Shown here: piece by piece, positions 6,305 through 13,986 of the stretch
Layout of the letters: each line of letters starts with the position of its first letter
Position numbering within the stretch: position 1 is the first letter of the stretch
Source: a virus
Virus record (IMG/VR): IMGVR_UViG_3300010370_005917
Coordinates: 1-45,561 of that record
DNA: 45,561 nt
Direction: 5' to 3' (one strand)
Position numbers and translations under genes: made by a program
Notes under the pieces: model-generated
The model's database searches: none
What the model saw: the letters and a program-made list of their open reading frames with translations, nothing else
Told to the model about the DNA's origin: nothing

Positions 6305-7852
6305 ATGGCAAACGAAAAAAAATCAATTATTGAGGAAGCTCTTCTCGAAGCAGAAAAAATCGACGCTACTTTCAAATCGAACGCAAAAGAAATACTGGCT
6401 CAAACAATGAGTTCAGAAATTGAAGAAATGGTAAAGGAATCTCTTACAGGTTCAAAACAAAGATTGAAAGAAGAAGATGAAGAGGAAATGGAACTAACTT
6501 CTGATGTTGACACTGATGAAGAAGACATTGAATTGTCTGACGAGTCTGATGAAGACGAAGAAGACATGGATATGGATTTAAGTGATGAGTCTGATGAAGA
6601 TATCGATATGGAAATGGATTTGGAAGACGAATCTGATGACGATGAAGATATGGAATTAGACTTAGATTTAGGTGATGAAACCGAAGGTGAGGAAATGATG
6701 GAACCAGAAATGGTAGACACTGTTGACCTTACTGACAGTTCTGACGCTGATGTAATCTCTGTATTTAAGAAAATGGGTCCAGAGGATGAAATCGAAGTTG
6801 TGAACGACAACGGCATGGTTACTCTAAAAGACAAAAAATCAGGTTCCGAATATAGAATTGAACTTAATTCTCAAACCGGTGAAGTAGGTGATGTGGAAAT
6901 GTCAACTATGGAAGAAGGTTTAGAGGATTCAAACCAAGTTATATATGAAGTTGTTATCGAAGATGATTATATGGACGAGGATTACATGGATGAAGACTAT
7001 ATGGACGAGGATTACATGGATAACAAAGATGAAATGTCAATGCCAATGTACATGAAACGTAAAAAAGAAATGAGTTATGAAAAAAGTGGTTTAAAACACC
7101 CTGAAAAGGCTGATTTAAATGACAACAAAAGAATTTCTTCTTACGAAAAAACTAGAGGTATGGCCATCGAGAAATCTATGGAAGATAACGAAGATGAAAT
7201 GTCTTCTTACATGAAGTCTTACATGAAACATGGTGATGAAGATCACATGGGTGGTATGAAGTCTTACATGAAGAAAAAACATGAAGAAGATTACGCTAGT
7301 AGAACAAAATCCACAAAAGGTAGATATTACACAGGTAACAGAACTAATCCAAATGCAATTGCAAGAATGGGTAGTTCAGAATACATGGGTGAATCTAAAT
7401 CTCCACAAATCTCTAAACTCATCAACGAAAACACAAATTTAAATGAATCTGTATCAACTCTTAGAAAAGAAAATGAAGAATTGAAAGGAAACCAAGAAAA
7501 AATGGTTGACGCATTAAAACAATTCAGAAACAAACTTCAAGAGGTAGCAGTTTTCAACAGCAATCTTACTTACGCAGTTAGATTATTCACTGAACAGAGT
7601 ACTACAAAAGAAGAGAAACAAGAAATTTTGAAAAGATTAGATGAGGCAAAATCTTTAAAAGAATCTCAATCAATCTACAAACAACTTGTAAAAGAATTAT
7701 CAAATTCTAAAACTCCAATTAAAGAATCTGTTGAGGAAAAACTTAATAAAACTGCATCAAGTGGATCAGTTCAAATTAGTGAACAAACAGTTTTTGTACA
7801 CCCAGAATTACAAAACATGAAAAAACTTTGGGAGTACGGTTACAAAAAATAA
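6305..7852 (+). CDS. Prohead scaffold (core) protein, T4 gp22-like by position
   Basis: It probably forms the internal scaffold on which the capsid assembles and is later degraded by gp21. The call rests on position directly before the major capsid gene and on composition rather than residue-level homology. The N-terminal part is helical and charged. Residues about 50-130 are an extreme Asp/Glu/Met-rich run, then a small beta-like segment (DEIEVVNDNGMVTLKDKKSG). Four tandem DYMDE-type units follow, then Met/Lys repeats (SYMKSYMK) and a long coiled-coil C-terminal third. An upstream TTG (6299) extends the frame by two codons; the ATG at 6305 fits the leader better. It shares a transcript with the capsid gene 34 bases downstream. 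Confidence 0.8.
   Translation: MANEKKSIIEEALLEAEKIDATFKSNAKEILAQTMSSEIEEMVKESLTGSKQRLKEEDEEEMELTSDVDTDEEDIELSDESDEDEEDMDMDLSDESDEDIDMEMDLEDESDDDEDMELDLDLGDETEGEEMMEPEMVDTVDLTDSSDADVISVFKKMGPEDEIEVVNDNGMVTLKDKKSGSEYRIELNSQTGEVGDVEMSTMEEGLEDSNQVIYEVVIEDDYMDEDYMDEDYMDEDYMDNKDEMSMPMYMKRKKEMSYEKSGLKHPEKADLNDNKRISSYEKTRGMAIEKSMEDNEDEMSSYMKSYMKHGDEDHMGGMKSYMKKKHEEDYASRTKSTKGRYYTGNRTNPNAIARMGSSEYMGESKSPQISKLINENTNLNESVSTLRKENEELKGNQEKMVDALKQFRNKLQEVAVFNSNLTYAVRLFTEQSTTKEEKQEILKRLDEAKSLKESQSIYKQLVKELSNSKTPIKESVEEKLNKTASSGSVQISEQTVFVHPELQNMKKLWEYGYKK
6964..7023 (+). repeat. Tandem 15-base repeat within the scaffold gene
   Basis: Four in-frame units of the GATTATATGGACGAG type encode DYMDE, DYMDE, DYMDE, DYMDN. 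Units 1 and 3 are nearly identical, as are 2 and 4, so a 30-base unit may have been doubled. Copy number could vary between relatives by slippage. Confidence 0.75.
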
Positions 7853-7886
7853 TAATAACAAATAACAAATCCAAAAAACAACTAAA

Positions 7887-9659
7887 ATGGGATATTTATT
7901 AAAATCAGGTGAAGTTGGAAACATCGGACTTAAACATCAAAAAGCTGTCCGTGAAGCAACTATCAACAAATGGGAATCTTTAGGATTCTTGGAAGGTCTT
8001 GAAGGCCACATCAAAGAAAACATCGCTTTGTTATACGAAAACCAAGCGTCTGTTCTTATCAACGAAACTACTGAAGCTACTGGTGGTGCATCTACTGGTT
8101 CTTTCGAAACTGTAGTTTTCCCAATCGTAAGACGTGTTTTCTCTAAATTATTAGCGAATGACATCGTGTCTGTACAAGCTTTGAACTTACCAATTGGTAA
8201 ATTGTTCTACTTCGTACCTAAAACTTCTGACAGAATTGAAGCTGGTGGTTTCGCAAGTAACACTAACGGTGGTACATCTAGTAATCCTCAGATGCCAATC
8301 GCAACTTGTATCAACTGTGCTTCTGCAGCTACTTTCTCTGCATGTGCTAAAAACCTTTACGATAGATTCTACAACGATGGTATGTTCGATCAATCAAAAG
8401 GTCAAATCACATTGAAAGCGGTTACAGGTACTGCATATGTATTAACAGCTTGTACTTCAGGTTCTGAATGGGCAGCAGGTAAAACTCCAGCAGCTTCTGA
8501 CGGTTCATTACGTTACCAAGTTGTTCAGGTGGCTGGATTTAACACCACATCAGCTGGTCGTCTTTCTGGTCCAGATGGTAATGAAATGGATACTGAAGCT
8601 TTCTTAGCATCTTTAACTGTTGTTGCTACTAACACAATTTCAACATTAACAGGAAGAGTTATCTTCAACGTAGGTGATTCAATTCCTTTCCGTGTGGTAA
8701 CACAAAAATATGGTACAGGTATTATTAATTACGGTGATATTTGTACTCCAAGTGGAAACCTTTACATCGAACTTGACCTTACAACTCCAACTTGTATAAC
8801 ATGTTCTGAAAACACTTTCGATGGTTATATTGGAGCTAATTACACTGGTACAACTATTAACGGTGGTAGTACTTTAGTGTTCTGGAGACAGTACGCTGAC
8901 CTTGAGGCTGAATCAGCACTTGCTGAAGTAAGTTTTGAACTTGATTCTGTAACAGTTTCTGTGACTGAAAGAAAGTTGAGAGCTTCTTGGACTCCTGAAT
9001 TAGCACAAGACGTTAGTGCATTCCACAACATCGACGCTGAAGCTGAATTGACAGCATTGTTGTCAGAGCAGGTTGCAGCTGAGATTGACCGTGAAATCCT
9101 TATCGACTTGAGAAAAGGTGCAGCATGGCAATTACGTTGGGATTACAACGGATGGAAGCGTCTACCTAACAACAATGGTTACACTCAAAAAGATTGGAAC
9201 CAGACGTTGATTACCGCTATCAACCAAATCTCAGCACAAATTCACAAATCAACCCTTCGTGGTGGTGCTAACTTCGTTGTTGTATCTTCTGAGGTATCAG
9301 CAGTATTTGATGACTTGGAATACTTCCACGTATCTAACGCATCTCCTGAACAAGATCAGTATAACATGGGTATCGAGAGAATTGGTACATTAGGTGGACG
9401 TTACCAAGTTTACCGTGATCCTTACGCTCCAGCTTACTCTGTAATTATTGGTCACAAAGGTAAGTCATTGTTAGACACTGGTTACATCTACGCTCCATAC
9501 GTACCGATGCAGTTAACTCCAACAATGTATAACCCATTCAACTTTGTACCTGTAAAAGGTATCATGACTCGTTACGCAAAGAAATTTGTTAACAACAGAT
9601 TCTACGGTCATATCAGAGTTGATGGTCTACGTACATTTGACGTTAGAGAATTACGTTAA
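7887..9659 (+). CDS. 23: Major capsid protein, T4 gp23-like
   Basis: It builds the capsid hexamers. The block RKLRASWTPELAQDVSAFHN (363-382) followed by IDAEAELTALLSEQ, and the C-terminal YIYAPYVPMQLTPTMYNPFN then PVKGIMTRYAKK, are hallmark gp23 stretches; 590 residues is somewhat long for the family. A likely maturation site is I58-N59-E60 before Thr61, close to the T4 cut after residue 65. Between about 130 and 330 lies an insertion with seven cysteines, including C141-x-x-C144 and C303-x-x-C306, absent from T4. Codons are visibly biased toward C-ending forms (AAC, TTC, TAC) compared with the glycan genes, as expected for the most expressed phage protein. A strong terminator follows. Confidence 0.95.
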   Translation: MGYLLKSGEVGNIGLKHQKAVREATINKWESLGFLEGLEGHIKENIALLYENQASVLINETTEATGGASTGSFETVVFPIVRRVFSKLLANDIVSVQALNLPIGKLFYFVPKTSDRIEAGGFASNTNGGTSSNPQMPIATCINCASAATFSACAKNLYDRFYNDGMFDQSKGQITLKAVTGTAYVLTACTSGSEWAAGKTPAASDGSLRYQVVQVAGFNTTSAGRLSGPDGNEMDTEAFLASLTVVATNTISTLTGRVIFNVGDSIPFRVVTQKYGTGIINYGDICTPSGNLYIELDLTTPTCITCSENTFDGYIGANYTGTTINGGSTLVFWRQYADLEAESALAEVSFELDSVTVSVTERKLRASWTPELAQDVSAFHNIDAEAELTALLSEQVAAEIDREILIDLRKGAAWQLRWDYNGWKRLPNNNGYTQKDWNQTLITAINQISAQIHKSTLRGGANFVVVSSEVSAVFDDLEYFHVSNASPEQDQYNMGIERIGTLGGRYQVYRDPYAPAYSVIIGHKGKSLLDTGYIYAPYVPMQLTPTMYNPFNFVPVKGIMTRYAKKFVNNRFYGHIRVDGLRTFDVRELR

Positions 9660-9680
9660 TCGTATCAAACTCTATAAATT

Positions 9681-9713
9681 AAAAAGGTGGTTCAAAAGAC
9701 CACCTTTTTTTTT
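9681..9713 (+). terminator. Strong terminator after the major capsid gene
   Basis: AAAGGTGGT (9683-9691) and ACCACCTTT (9699-9707) form a perfect 9-base stem around TCAAAAG and run into a long T tract. Confidence 0.9.
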
Positions 9714-9731
9714 ATTTTATACCAACTAAAG

Positions 9732-9740
9732 ATATTTATA
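9732..9740 (+). promoter_or_regulatory. Candidate late promoter motif ATATTTATA
   Basis: The sense-strand motif (preceded by G) ends only five bases before the ATG at 9746. It is isolated from the capsid transcript by the terminator at 9681-9713, so the gene at 9746 needs its own promoter nearby. Confidence 0.5.
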
Positions 9741-9745
9741 TTAAT

Positions 9746-10405
9746 ATGAAAGATTTAATTCGTAAAATATTAAAAGAAACCGAGGAATTTGATTGGGCAA
9801 AAGATATTATAAATAAACCAATTAACAGTGAGGCTGAATTATTATATTTAGAACTTAAAAAATTCTTAGAACCCAAAAAAGCAAAAAATGGTAGTAACTA
9901 TAGAGTAAATGTTGATAGGGATAAAAATTTTTCAGAACAAGATATATATTATATTGGTGACCGTGCTGGTGTTTATGAAAGTTGGTTTGCACGAGATTTT
10001 AATATTAAATCTTTAAAAGATACAATTGAACGTACCGTTAATCAAACAAGAAGTGAATATGTTCGAGAAGAATATGGAAACTTACTTAAAGATTTAGAAC
10101 CTTTTTTAAAAAAAACAATGTTAAGAGAGGCTGAGGAATTTGATTGGGTACCAAAAGATATTTTTCGAACTGAAGATTCTATTATTTCTTATTTAGAAGA
10201 CAACTATCCTGTACAACGTTTGACAGTTCCCAATTTATATTCAGATAAACTTTTCCTTATGATAGATGAAAAAATTTATTTTATTGAAAATAATAAATCT
10301 TTAATAACAAATATGTTATATAATAATTTATCTGAAATTTTTCCTGGTATTGAAACTGGTATTCTTCGTCGTTCAATTAGAAAATTTTTAAACCAAATAG
10401 TTTAA
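9746..10405 (+). CDS. Protein with two tag-plus-EEFDW modules, candidate internal capsid protein
   Basis: It is 219 residues. It starts MKDLIRKILKE followed by TEEFDW, and the same pattern recurs inside: KKTMLRE followed by AEEFDWVPKDI at about 122-139. Both copies end in an (I/L)-x-E gp21-type site (L9-K10-E11 and L126-R127-E128). The gene thus looks like a fusion or tandem duplication of two tagged proteins, and gp21 could split it into two mature polypeptides. The two bodies are not obviously alike beyond the tag. DDFNW follows the tag in the gene at 12008, so the aromatic-acidic box may belong to the module. The mature function is unknown. Its stop overlaps by four bases the end of the next, convergent gene. 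Confidence 0.85.
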   Translation: MKDLIRKILKETEEFDWAKDIINKPINSEAELLYLELKKFLEPKKAKNGSNYRVNVDRDKNFSEQDIYYIGDRAGVYESWFARDFNIKSLKDTIERTVNQTRSEYVREEYGNLLKDLEPFLKKTMLREAEEFDWVPKDIFRTEDSIISYLEDNYPVQRLTVPNLYSDKLFLMIDEKIYFIENNKSLITNMLYNNLSEIFPGIETGILRRSIRKFLNQIV

Positions 10406-10668
10406 AAATCATCACCATAATCATCAACATCCCCGTAATCATTACTATAGTAGTTTTTATTATCTTTATAGGCTTTCATATTAGCCAAATCAAGAGAAAC
10501 TCTACGTAATTCTTTTTGTAATATTTCGATATCATCTAATTTTTCCATAAACAAATTATAACCGATATCAATTATCGTTTCTTCAGTTTCGGTTAAATCT
10601 TCTTTACTAATAGATAATTTACTAGTAACTAAATCAAAATATTTTTCTCTGAGTGTTTTAAATTCCAT
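10402..10668 (-). CDS. Hypothetical small protein with acidic tail
   Basis: From the ATG at 10668 it is 88 residues; a TTG six bases upstream is possible but less likely. It is helical, with a central IDIGYNLFMEKLDDIEILQKEL-type region suggestive of a coiled coil, and ends in a Tyr/Asp-rich tail (NDYGDVDDYGDDF). I do not recognise it. It lies 15 bases downstream of the gene at 10684 on the same strand and probably shares its transcript. Confidence 0.7.
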   Translation of the reverse strand: MEFKTLREKYFDLVTSKLSISKEDLTETEETIIDIGYNLFMEKLDDIEILQKELRRVSLDLANMKAYKDNKNYYSNDYGDVDDYGDDF

Positions 10669-10683
10669 ACACAAATATAGTGA

Positions 10684-11439
10684 TTATTTTTGGAATTCTT
10701 CTTTTTTGATACCTTTTTCTTCTGCTATTTTTCTGTTACTTTTACCTTTTGTTGTTTCCATAATGATTTTCATTATGTCAGCCGGAATAACCTCCATCAG
10801 TTCTAATAAATTTTGTGCCGATAATTGAGCGTCTTTACTATCCCAAATAGTTAAACCGTTTTTTTCTTTTGTTAAATCGTTGTGAAATGCAACTTTTGCA
10901 TAAATATTATCCCTAATTTCTTCTTCTTTAAAAGATTTATCAATGTAAAAAATCAGTGGACCAGTTTCTGTATATTGATTAAAATATTTTTTGAAATCAT
11001 TTTGTTCTGAAGAAACACACCATTTAGTTGATTTGCCGTACATATTAGAACTTCTACTCGTTAAAGGTTGTAAAACCAAATAACGGTCATCTTCATAAAC
11101 AACTAAAGTTTCGTTCTTTTTAACCTGACTTTTGGTTATTTTTTCTTTTGCTTTTTTAATGGAATCAACAATTTCTTGATTACTGGAATAAGAGTAGATA
11201 TCTTTATTTACCAATAAATTTTTTGAAGATAAGTCTTCAAACTCTTTAATAGTGTCAAACATATCTTTAAAGGTATTATTATTAAGTTCATTAATTAACC
11301 AATCCACCCAGGTTTCTGCCTGTTTAACCATAAAAGGTAAATACTTATTAGTACTAGTGGGGTCATTTTTTGCCAAAACATCTATCAAGTCAATGATAAA
11401 TTTTGAGTTCTGATCTTTGATATCTTTCTTTTTTGCCAT
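10684..11439 (-). CDS. Hypothetical protein with a YGKSTKWC motif
   Basis: It is 251 residues. The N-terminal half is helical. The centre holds LVVYEDDRYLVLQPLTSRSS followed at 134-141 by YGKSTKWC, then FKKYFNQY and a hydrophobic strand PLIFYID. The Tyr-Gly, Lys-Trp-Cys and aromatic spacing look like a conserved catalytic or binding core, and I have the impression of similar stretches in other phage hypothetical proteins, but I cannot name the family. A late-type motif lies five bases upstream of the ATG. It lacks the (I/L)-x-E tag of its neighbours. The C-terminus contains a helix-turn-helix-like SNRKIAEEKGIKKEEF. Confidence 0.8.
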   Translation of the reverse strand: MAKKKDIKDQNSKFIIDLIDVLAKNDPTSTNKYLPFMVKQAETWVDWLINELNNNTFKDMFDTIKEFEDLSSKNLLVNKDIYSYSSNQEIVDSIKKAKEKITKSQVKKNETLVVYEDDRYLVLQPLTSRSSNMYGKSTKWCVSSEQNDFKKYFNQYTETGPLIFYIDKSFKEEEIRDNIYAKVAFHNDLTKEKNGLTIWDSKDAQLSAQNLLELMEVIPADIMKIIMETTKGKSNRKIAEEKGIKKEEFQK

Positions 11440-11444
11440 TTTTC

Positions 11445-11453
11445 AATAAATAT
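11445..11453 (-). promoter_or_regulatory. Candidate late promoter motif, leftward
   Basis: The minus strand reads ATATTTATT, ending five bases before the ATG at 11439. With the rightward copy at 11516 it makes this 101-base gap a divergent promoter region. Confidence 0.45.
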
Positions 11454-11515
11454 ATAATTAAAACTATAAAATTTATTTGAAAACGTCAAATTTTTTTACT
11501 TTTATTTTTTTAGTG

Positions 11516-11524
11516 ATATTTATA
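11516..11524 (+). promoter_or_regulatory. Candidate late promoter motif ATATTTATA, rightward
   Basis: The sense-strand motif preceded by G ends 16 bases before the ATG at 11541. Confidence 0.5.
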
Positions 11525-11540
11525 TAAATAAAATATTAAT

Positions 11541-11963
11541 ATGAAAAAGGTAATTAGATTAAACGAAAACGATATAGAAAATTTGATTAAAAAAATCATT
11601 CGTGAAGAAGACGAGATGATGTCATCAAACCCAAAAGGGGAAAAAAAGATCGAATTATTACAAACAAACAACGGTGAATTATCTTCTGTAGAAGATATCA
11701 TACAAATGGTTAGTGGGGCTGGTCAGAAATTTGGTGATTTATGTCAACAAGTAACTGGTAATGATGGTTTCGCTAAAGAAATTGATGGTATGAGAAGACA
11801 ATTTTTGGCACTTCAAAATAAACTTTTAGATTCCAAAGAAAAGATAGCTAAATTTGTACAACAAAAAAATATGATGCAACAAGCTGATTATATGAAAAGG
11901 AAAAAAATGGAACATGAAAAGAAAAAAGAAGATGCAATACGAGTAGGAAAATATTACGCTTAG
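11541..11963 (+). CDS. Tagged helical protein, candidate internal capsid protein
   Basis: It is 140 residues. Its first 22 residues (KVIRLNENDIENLIKKIIRE) match the long tag at 4666 and 4955 and end I20-R21-E22 before Glu23. The rest contains a long helical region with heptad-like hydrophobics (QFLALQNKLLDSKEKIAKFV) and a strongly basic Lys/Met-rich C-terminus (MKRKKMEHEKKKEDA) that could bind packaged DNA. It stands alone between a divergent promoter region and a bidirectional terminator. An internal capsid protein is inferred from the tag and late-type promoter; no family was recognised. Confidence 0.82.
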   Translation: MKKVIRLNENDIENLIKKIIREEDEMMSSNPKGEKKIELLQTNNGELSSVEDIIQMVSGAGQKFGDLCQQVTGNDGFAKEIDGMRRQFLALQNKLLDSKEKIAKFVQQKNMMQQADYMKRKKMEHEKKKEDAIRVGKYYA

Positions 11964-11980
11964 TAATAAAAACTAAATAA

Positions 11981-12007
11981 AAAAACCCCGACAAAATCGG
12001 GGTTTTT
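11981..12007. terminator. Bidirectional terminator
   Basis: AAAAACCCCGA and TCGGGGTTTTT form a perfect 11-base stem around CAAAA, flanked by A and T runs. It separates the convergent genes ending at 11963 (+) and 12008 (-). Confidence 0.9.
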
Positions 12008-12424
12008 TTATTTTTTATTCATAGGTGTGGGTTTCGTAGTTACCCAATCGTTAATTAATTTAGACGGATATACTTTTTTAACTTTTCTTTTATGAGTCAT
12101 GGCTAACATAGTTATACATAAATTTACTATCTCATCATGTGTAAGACCAAAATCGTTTTTTAGTTTTTCCCAAATTTCATTTTGATCAACATCCAAAAAT
12201 GGATATTTGTTATTATCTAAATTAATATTATCTACCATTAAAAACTTACCACTTTCATCTTTGTATCCAACCAAATTAGGGTGGTATTTTAAATCTTCAC
12301 GTGTTAAATTTGACATTAATTCATATAAAAATTCTTCAGCAGGGGTGAATTCTTTAACATATTCACCAACCCAATTAAAATCATCAAATGATTCTTTTAA
12401 AATTTTTTTAATTAAATTTTTCAT
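12008..12424 (-). CDS. Tagged small protein, candidate internal capsid protein
   Basis: It is 138 residues and starts MKNLIKKILKE, the short tag, with a predicted gp21 site L9-K10-E11 before Ser12. The tag is followed by DDFNWV, similar to EEFDW in the protein at 9746. The body has a segment LVGYKDESGKFLMVDNINL and a helical region HDEIVNLCITMLAM but no motif I can name; the C-terminus is basic. Its ATG overlaps the stop of the virion gene at 12421 (ATGA), so it is translated from the baseplate-block transcript. That places a predicted internal protein in a late structural operon. Confidence 0.8.
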   Translation of the reverse strand: MKNLIKKILKESFDDFNWVGEYVKEFTPAEEFLYELMSNLTREDLKYHPNLVGYKDESGKFLMVDNINLDNNKYPFLDVDQNEIWEKLKNDFGLTHDEIVNLCITMLAMTHKRKVKKVYPSKLINDWVTTKPTPMNKK

Positions 12425-13956
12425 ACACTTTTTTCTGATACTATTGTAAATGGAATTGTTTGTGGGAATGTTCTAACTTCATTACCAGATTCAATTTTTA
12501 TTTCTATAAAATAATCATTTGGTATAAACCAAGAAGTATCTACAATAAAGAAGTTACCGTCAGGTGTTCTACTTACTTCTTGCCAATCAATATATTCCAC
12601 TTGTGTATGTGCGTTTTCTAAAGTGTACATACGATAATAAACTTTATCTAAAGCAACTGTAGAGTCAAAAGTGTAAGGTATACGAATATCTATATTTATT
12701 CTTCTGGTATCACCTCTTTTAATTTTTTCTTTAAACTTTATTCCTCTGATATTAACTTCATATTCATATATAGAAAGATTAGTTGCTTTACCAACACCTA
12801 AACCGTTTGCTCCCGCACTGTTACTTGAACCGATTCTATAATAATCATCCGCTTCTAGAACAATAAAACTAAGTTCAACATCACCTAAGTTTTTATTACC
12901 AATCGTAACATCTTGCCACACATCGTTAAATTGAATATTACCACAATAACCAGAAGTAGGGTTATCATCGACAGCAAAATTAACACAATAAACACCTGTT
13001 GTTACTTGTGTAATACCAGAAGGTGGTATCTCTTTAAAAATATTCCCTAGTTGGTCATAGATTGTGACCCCTGAAAAAGTTGCATTAGTTGCTTGTCCAC
13101 CCGCATTAACGTAAAGACATATGTTGTTGTCTTTATTTAAATAAAAGTTATCTCTGTCGTCTTTTATGGTGTCATCCCATTTAGTTTCTAAGAAAGGTTC
13201 ATAGACAGTATTTGTTTGTCTACTAAAAAAGCCAACATATTCCGCATCTTCTAACGGAGCAATCTCTAAAGCATTAGCGTAAGCCAGACCTAAACCATAA
13301 GTTAATCCAGTGTAACCACTTGTAATTAAACCATTAATATAAGAAGTTATGTCTATATTGACATTTTCATCACCATAATCAAAATGTTGAGTTGCAATAA
13401 TTAAATTAGTACCACCTGAACAAGTACTACCAGAAGTTGCTCCAGATGTACTTCCCGAACACCAATTTGTTGGGTCATCGTAAATACCAGGAATAGACCA
13501 ACAATTAATTAAACTATTTCTTTGAAACCAGTTTGAGGGTCCTTCACAATAATTTCTATCACTATCAGTACAACTTATTTTTACGTCAGTATAATCATAA
13601 CCATCACCTTCTGCCCAAGCTTCAGGTACTTCAAAAAGAATCAAATCAAAACAAGTTGACCTTTTAATATCACCAATACATGAATTAACACTTTTACAAA
13701 ATTGTTCCTGGTCAAAAGTTGAGGTATTTGTAATTTTTAAAGTATGAGTCATCTTATCCAAAGTTGTTTGTTTTGTATTCAATCTTTGAATGATATCGGT
13801 AAAATCAAAACTAAATATATATCTTGAATAAGTTACTTGGTCTGCATTTAAAGAACCACCATGAAATAATTCGACTACAGGGTTTTTACCCGTGTTAACG
13901 TAAGAATTTCTAACTATTGTATTATCTTTTGTGAAATATGTATGTAAAATACCCAT
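12421..13956 (-). CDS. Virion protein with DNRLRE-like N-terminal region, probable baseplate or tail
   Basis: At 511 residues it is beta-rich and Thr/Ser/Gly-rich. The first 230 residues, with paired-strand segments such as YSRYIFSFDFTDI and ending in ITSYINGLITSGYTG, resemble DNRLRE-type domains found in extracellular and phage structural proteins. That region also has several cysteines in a Gly/Ser-rich loop (NWCSGSTSGATSGSTCSGG). The C-terminal part looks like further beta-sandwich repeats. It lies directly downstream of the gp5-like gene and upstream of a tagged protein, with its own late-type motif. A baseplate, tail or receptor-contact role is inferred from context; the exact T4 counterpart is unclear. 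Confidence 0.7.
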   Translation of the reverse strand: MGILHTYFTKDNTIVRNSYVNTGKNPVVELFHGGSLNADQVTYSRYIFSFDFTDIIQRLNTKQTTLDKMTHTLKITNTSTFDQEQFCKSVNSCIGDIKRSTCFDLILFEVPEAWAEGDGYDYTDVKISCTDSDRNYCEGPSNWFQRNSLINCWSIPGIYDDPTNWCSGSTSGATSGSTCSGGTNLIIATQHFDYGDENVNIDITSYINGLITSGYTGLTYGLGLAYANALEIAPLEDAEYVGFFSRQTNTVYEPFLETKWDDTIKDDRDNFYLNKDNNICLYVNAGGQATNATFSGVTIYDQLGNIFKEIPPSGITQVTTGVYCVNFAVDDNPTSGYCGNIQFNDVWQDVTIGNKNLGDVELSFIVLEADDYYRIGSSNSAGANGLGVGKATNLSIYEYEVNIRGIKFKEKIKRGDTRRINIDIRIPYTFDSTVALDKVYYRMYTLENAHTQVEYIDWQEVSRTPDGNFFIVDTSWFIPNDYFIEIKIESGNEVRTFPQTIPFTIVSEKSV

Positions 13957-13969
13957 TAAATCTTTTTAC

Positions 13970-13978
13970 TATAAATAT
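13970..13978 (-). promoter_or_regulatory. Candidate late promoter motif for the gene at 12421
   Basis: The minus strand reads CATATTTATA, ending 13 bases before the ATG at 13956, in the 30-base gap after the gp5-like gene. Confidence 0.45.
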
Positions 13979-13986
13979 GCCAAGAT

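Noticed and set aside
6400-6834. Serine-rich 144-residue ORF on the minus strand inside the scaffold gene
   Set aside because: It is the antisense reading of the Asp/Glu-rich repeat region; poly-Ser arises mechanically from the codons, and no leader or context supports it.
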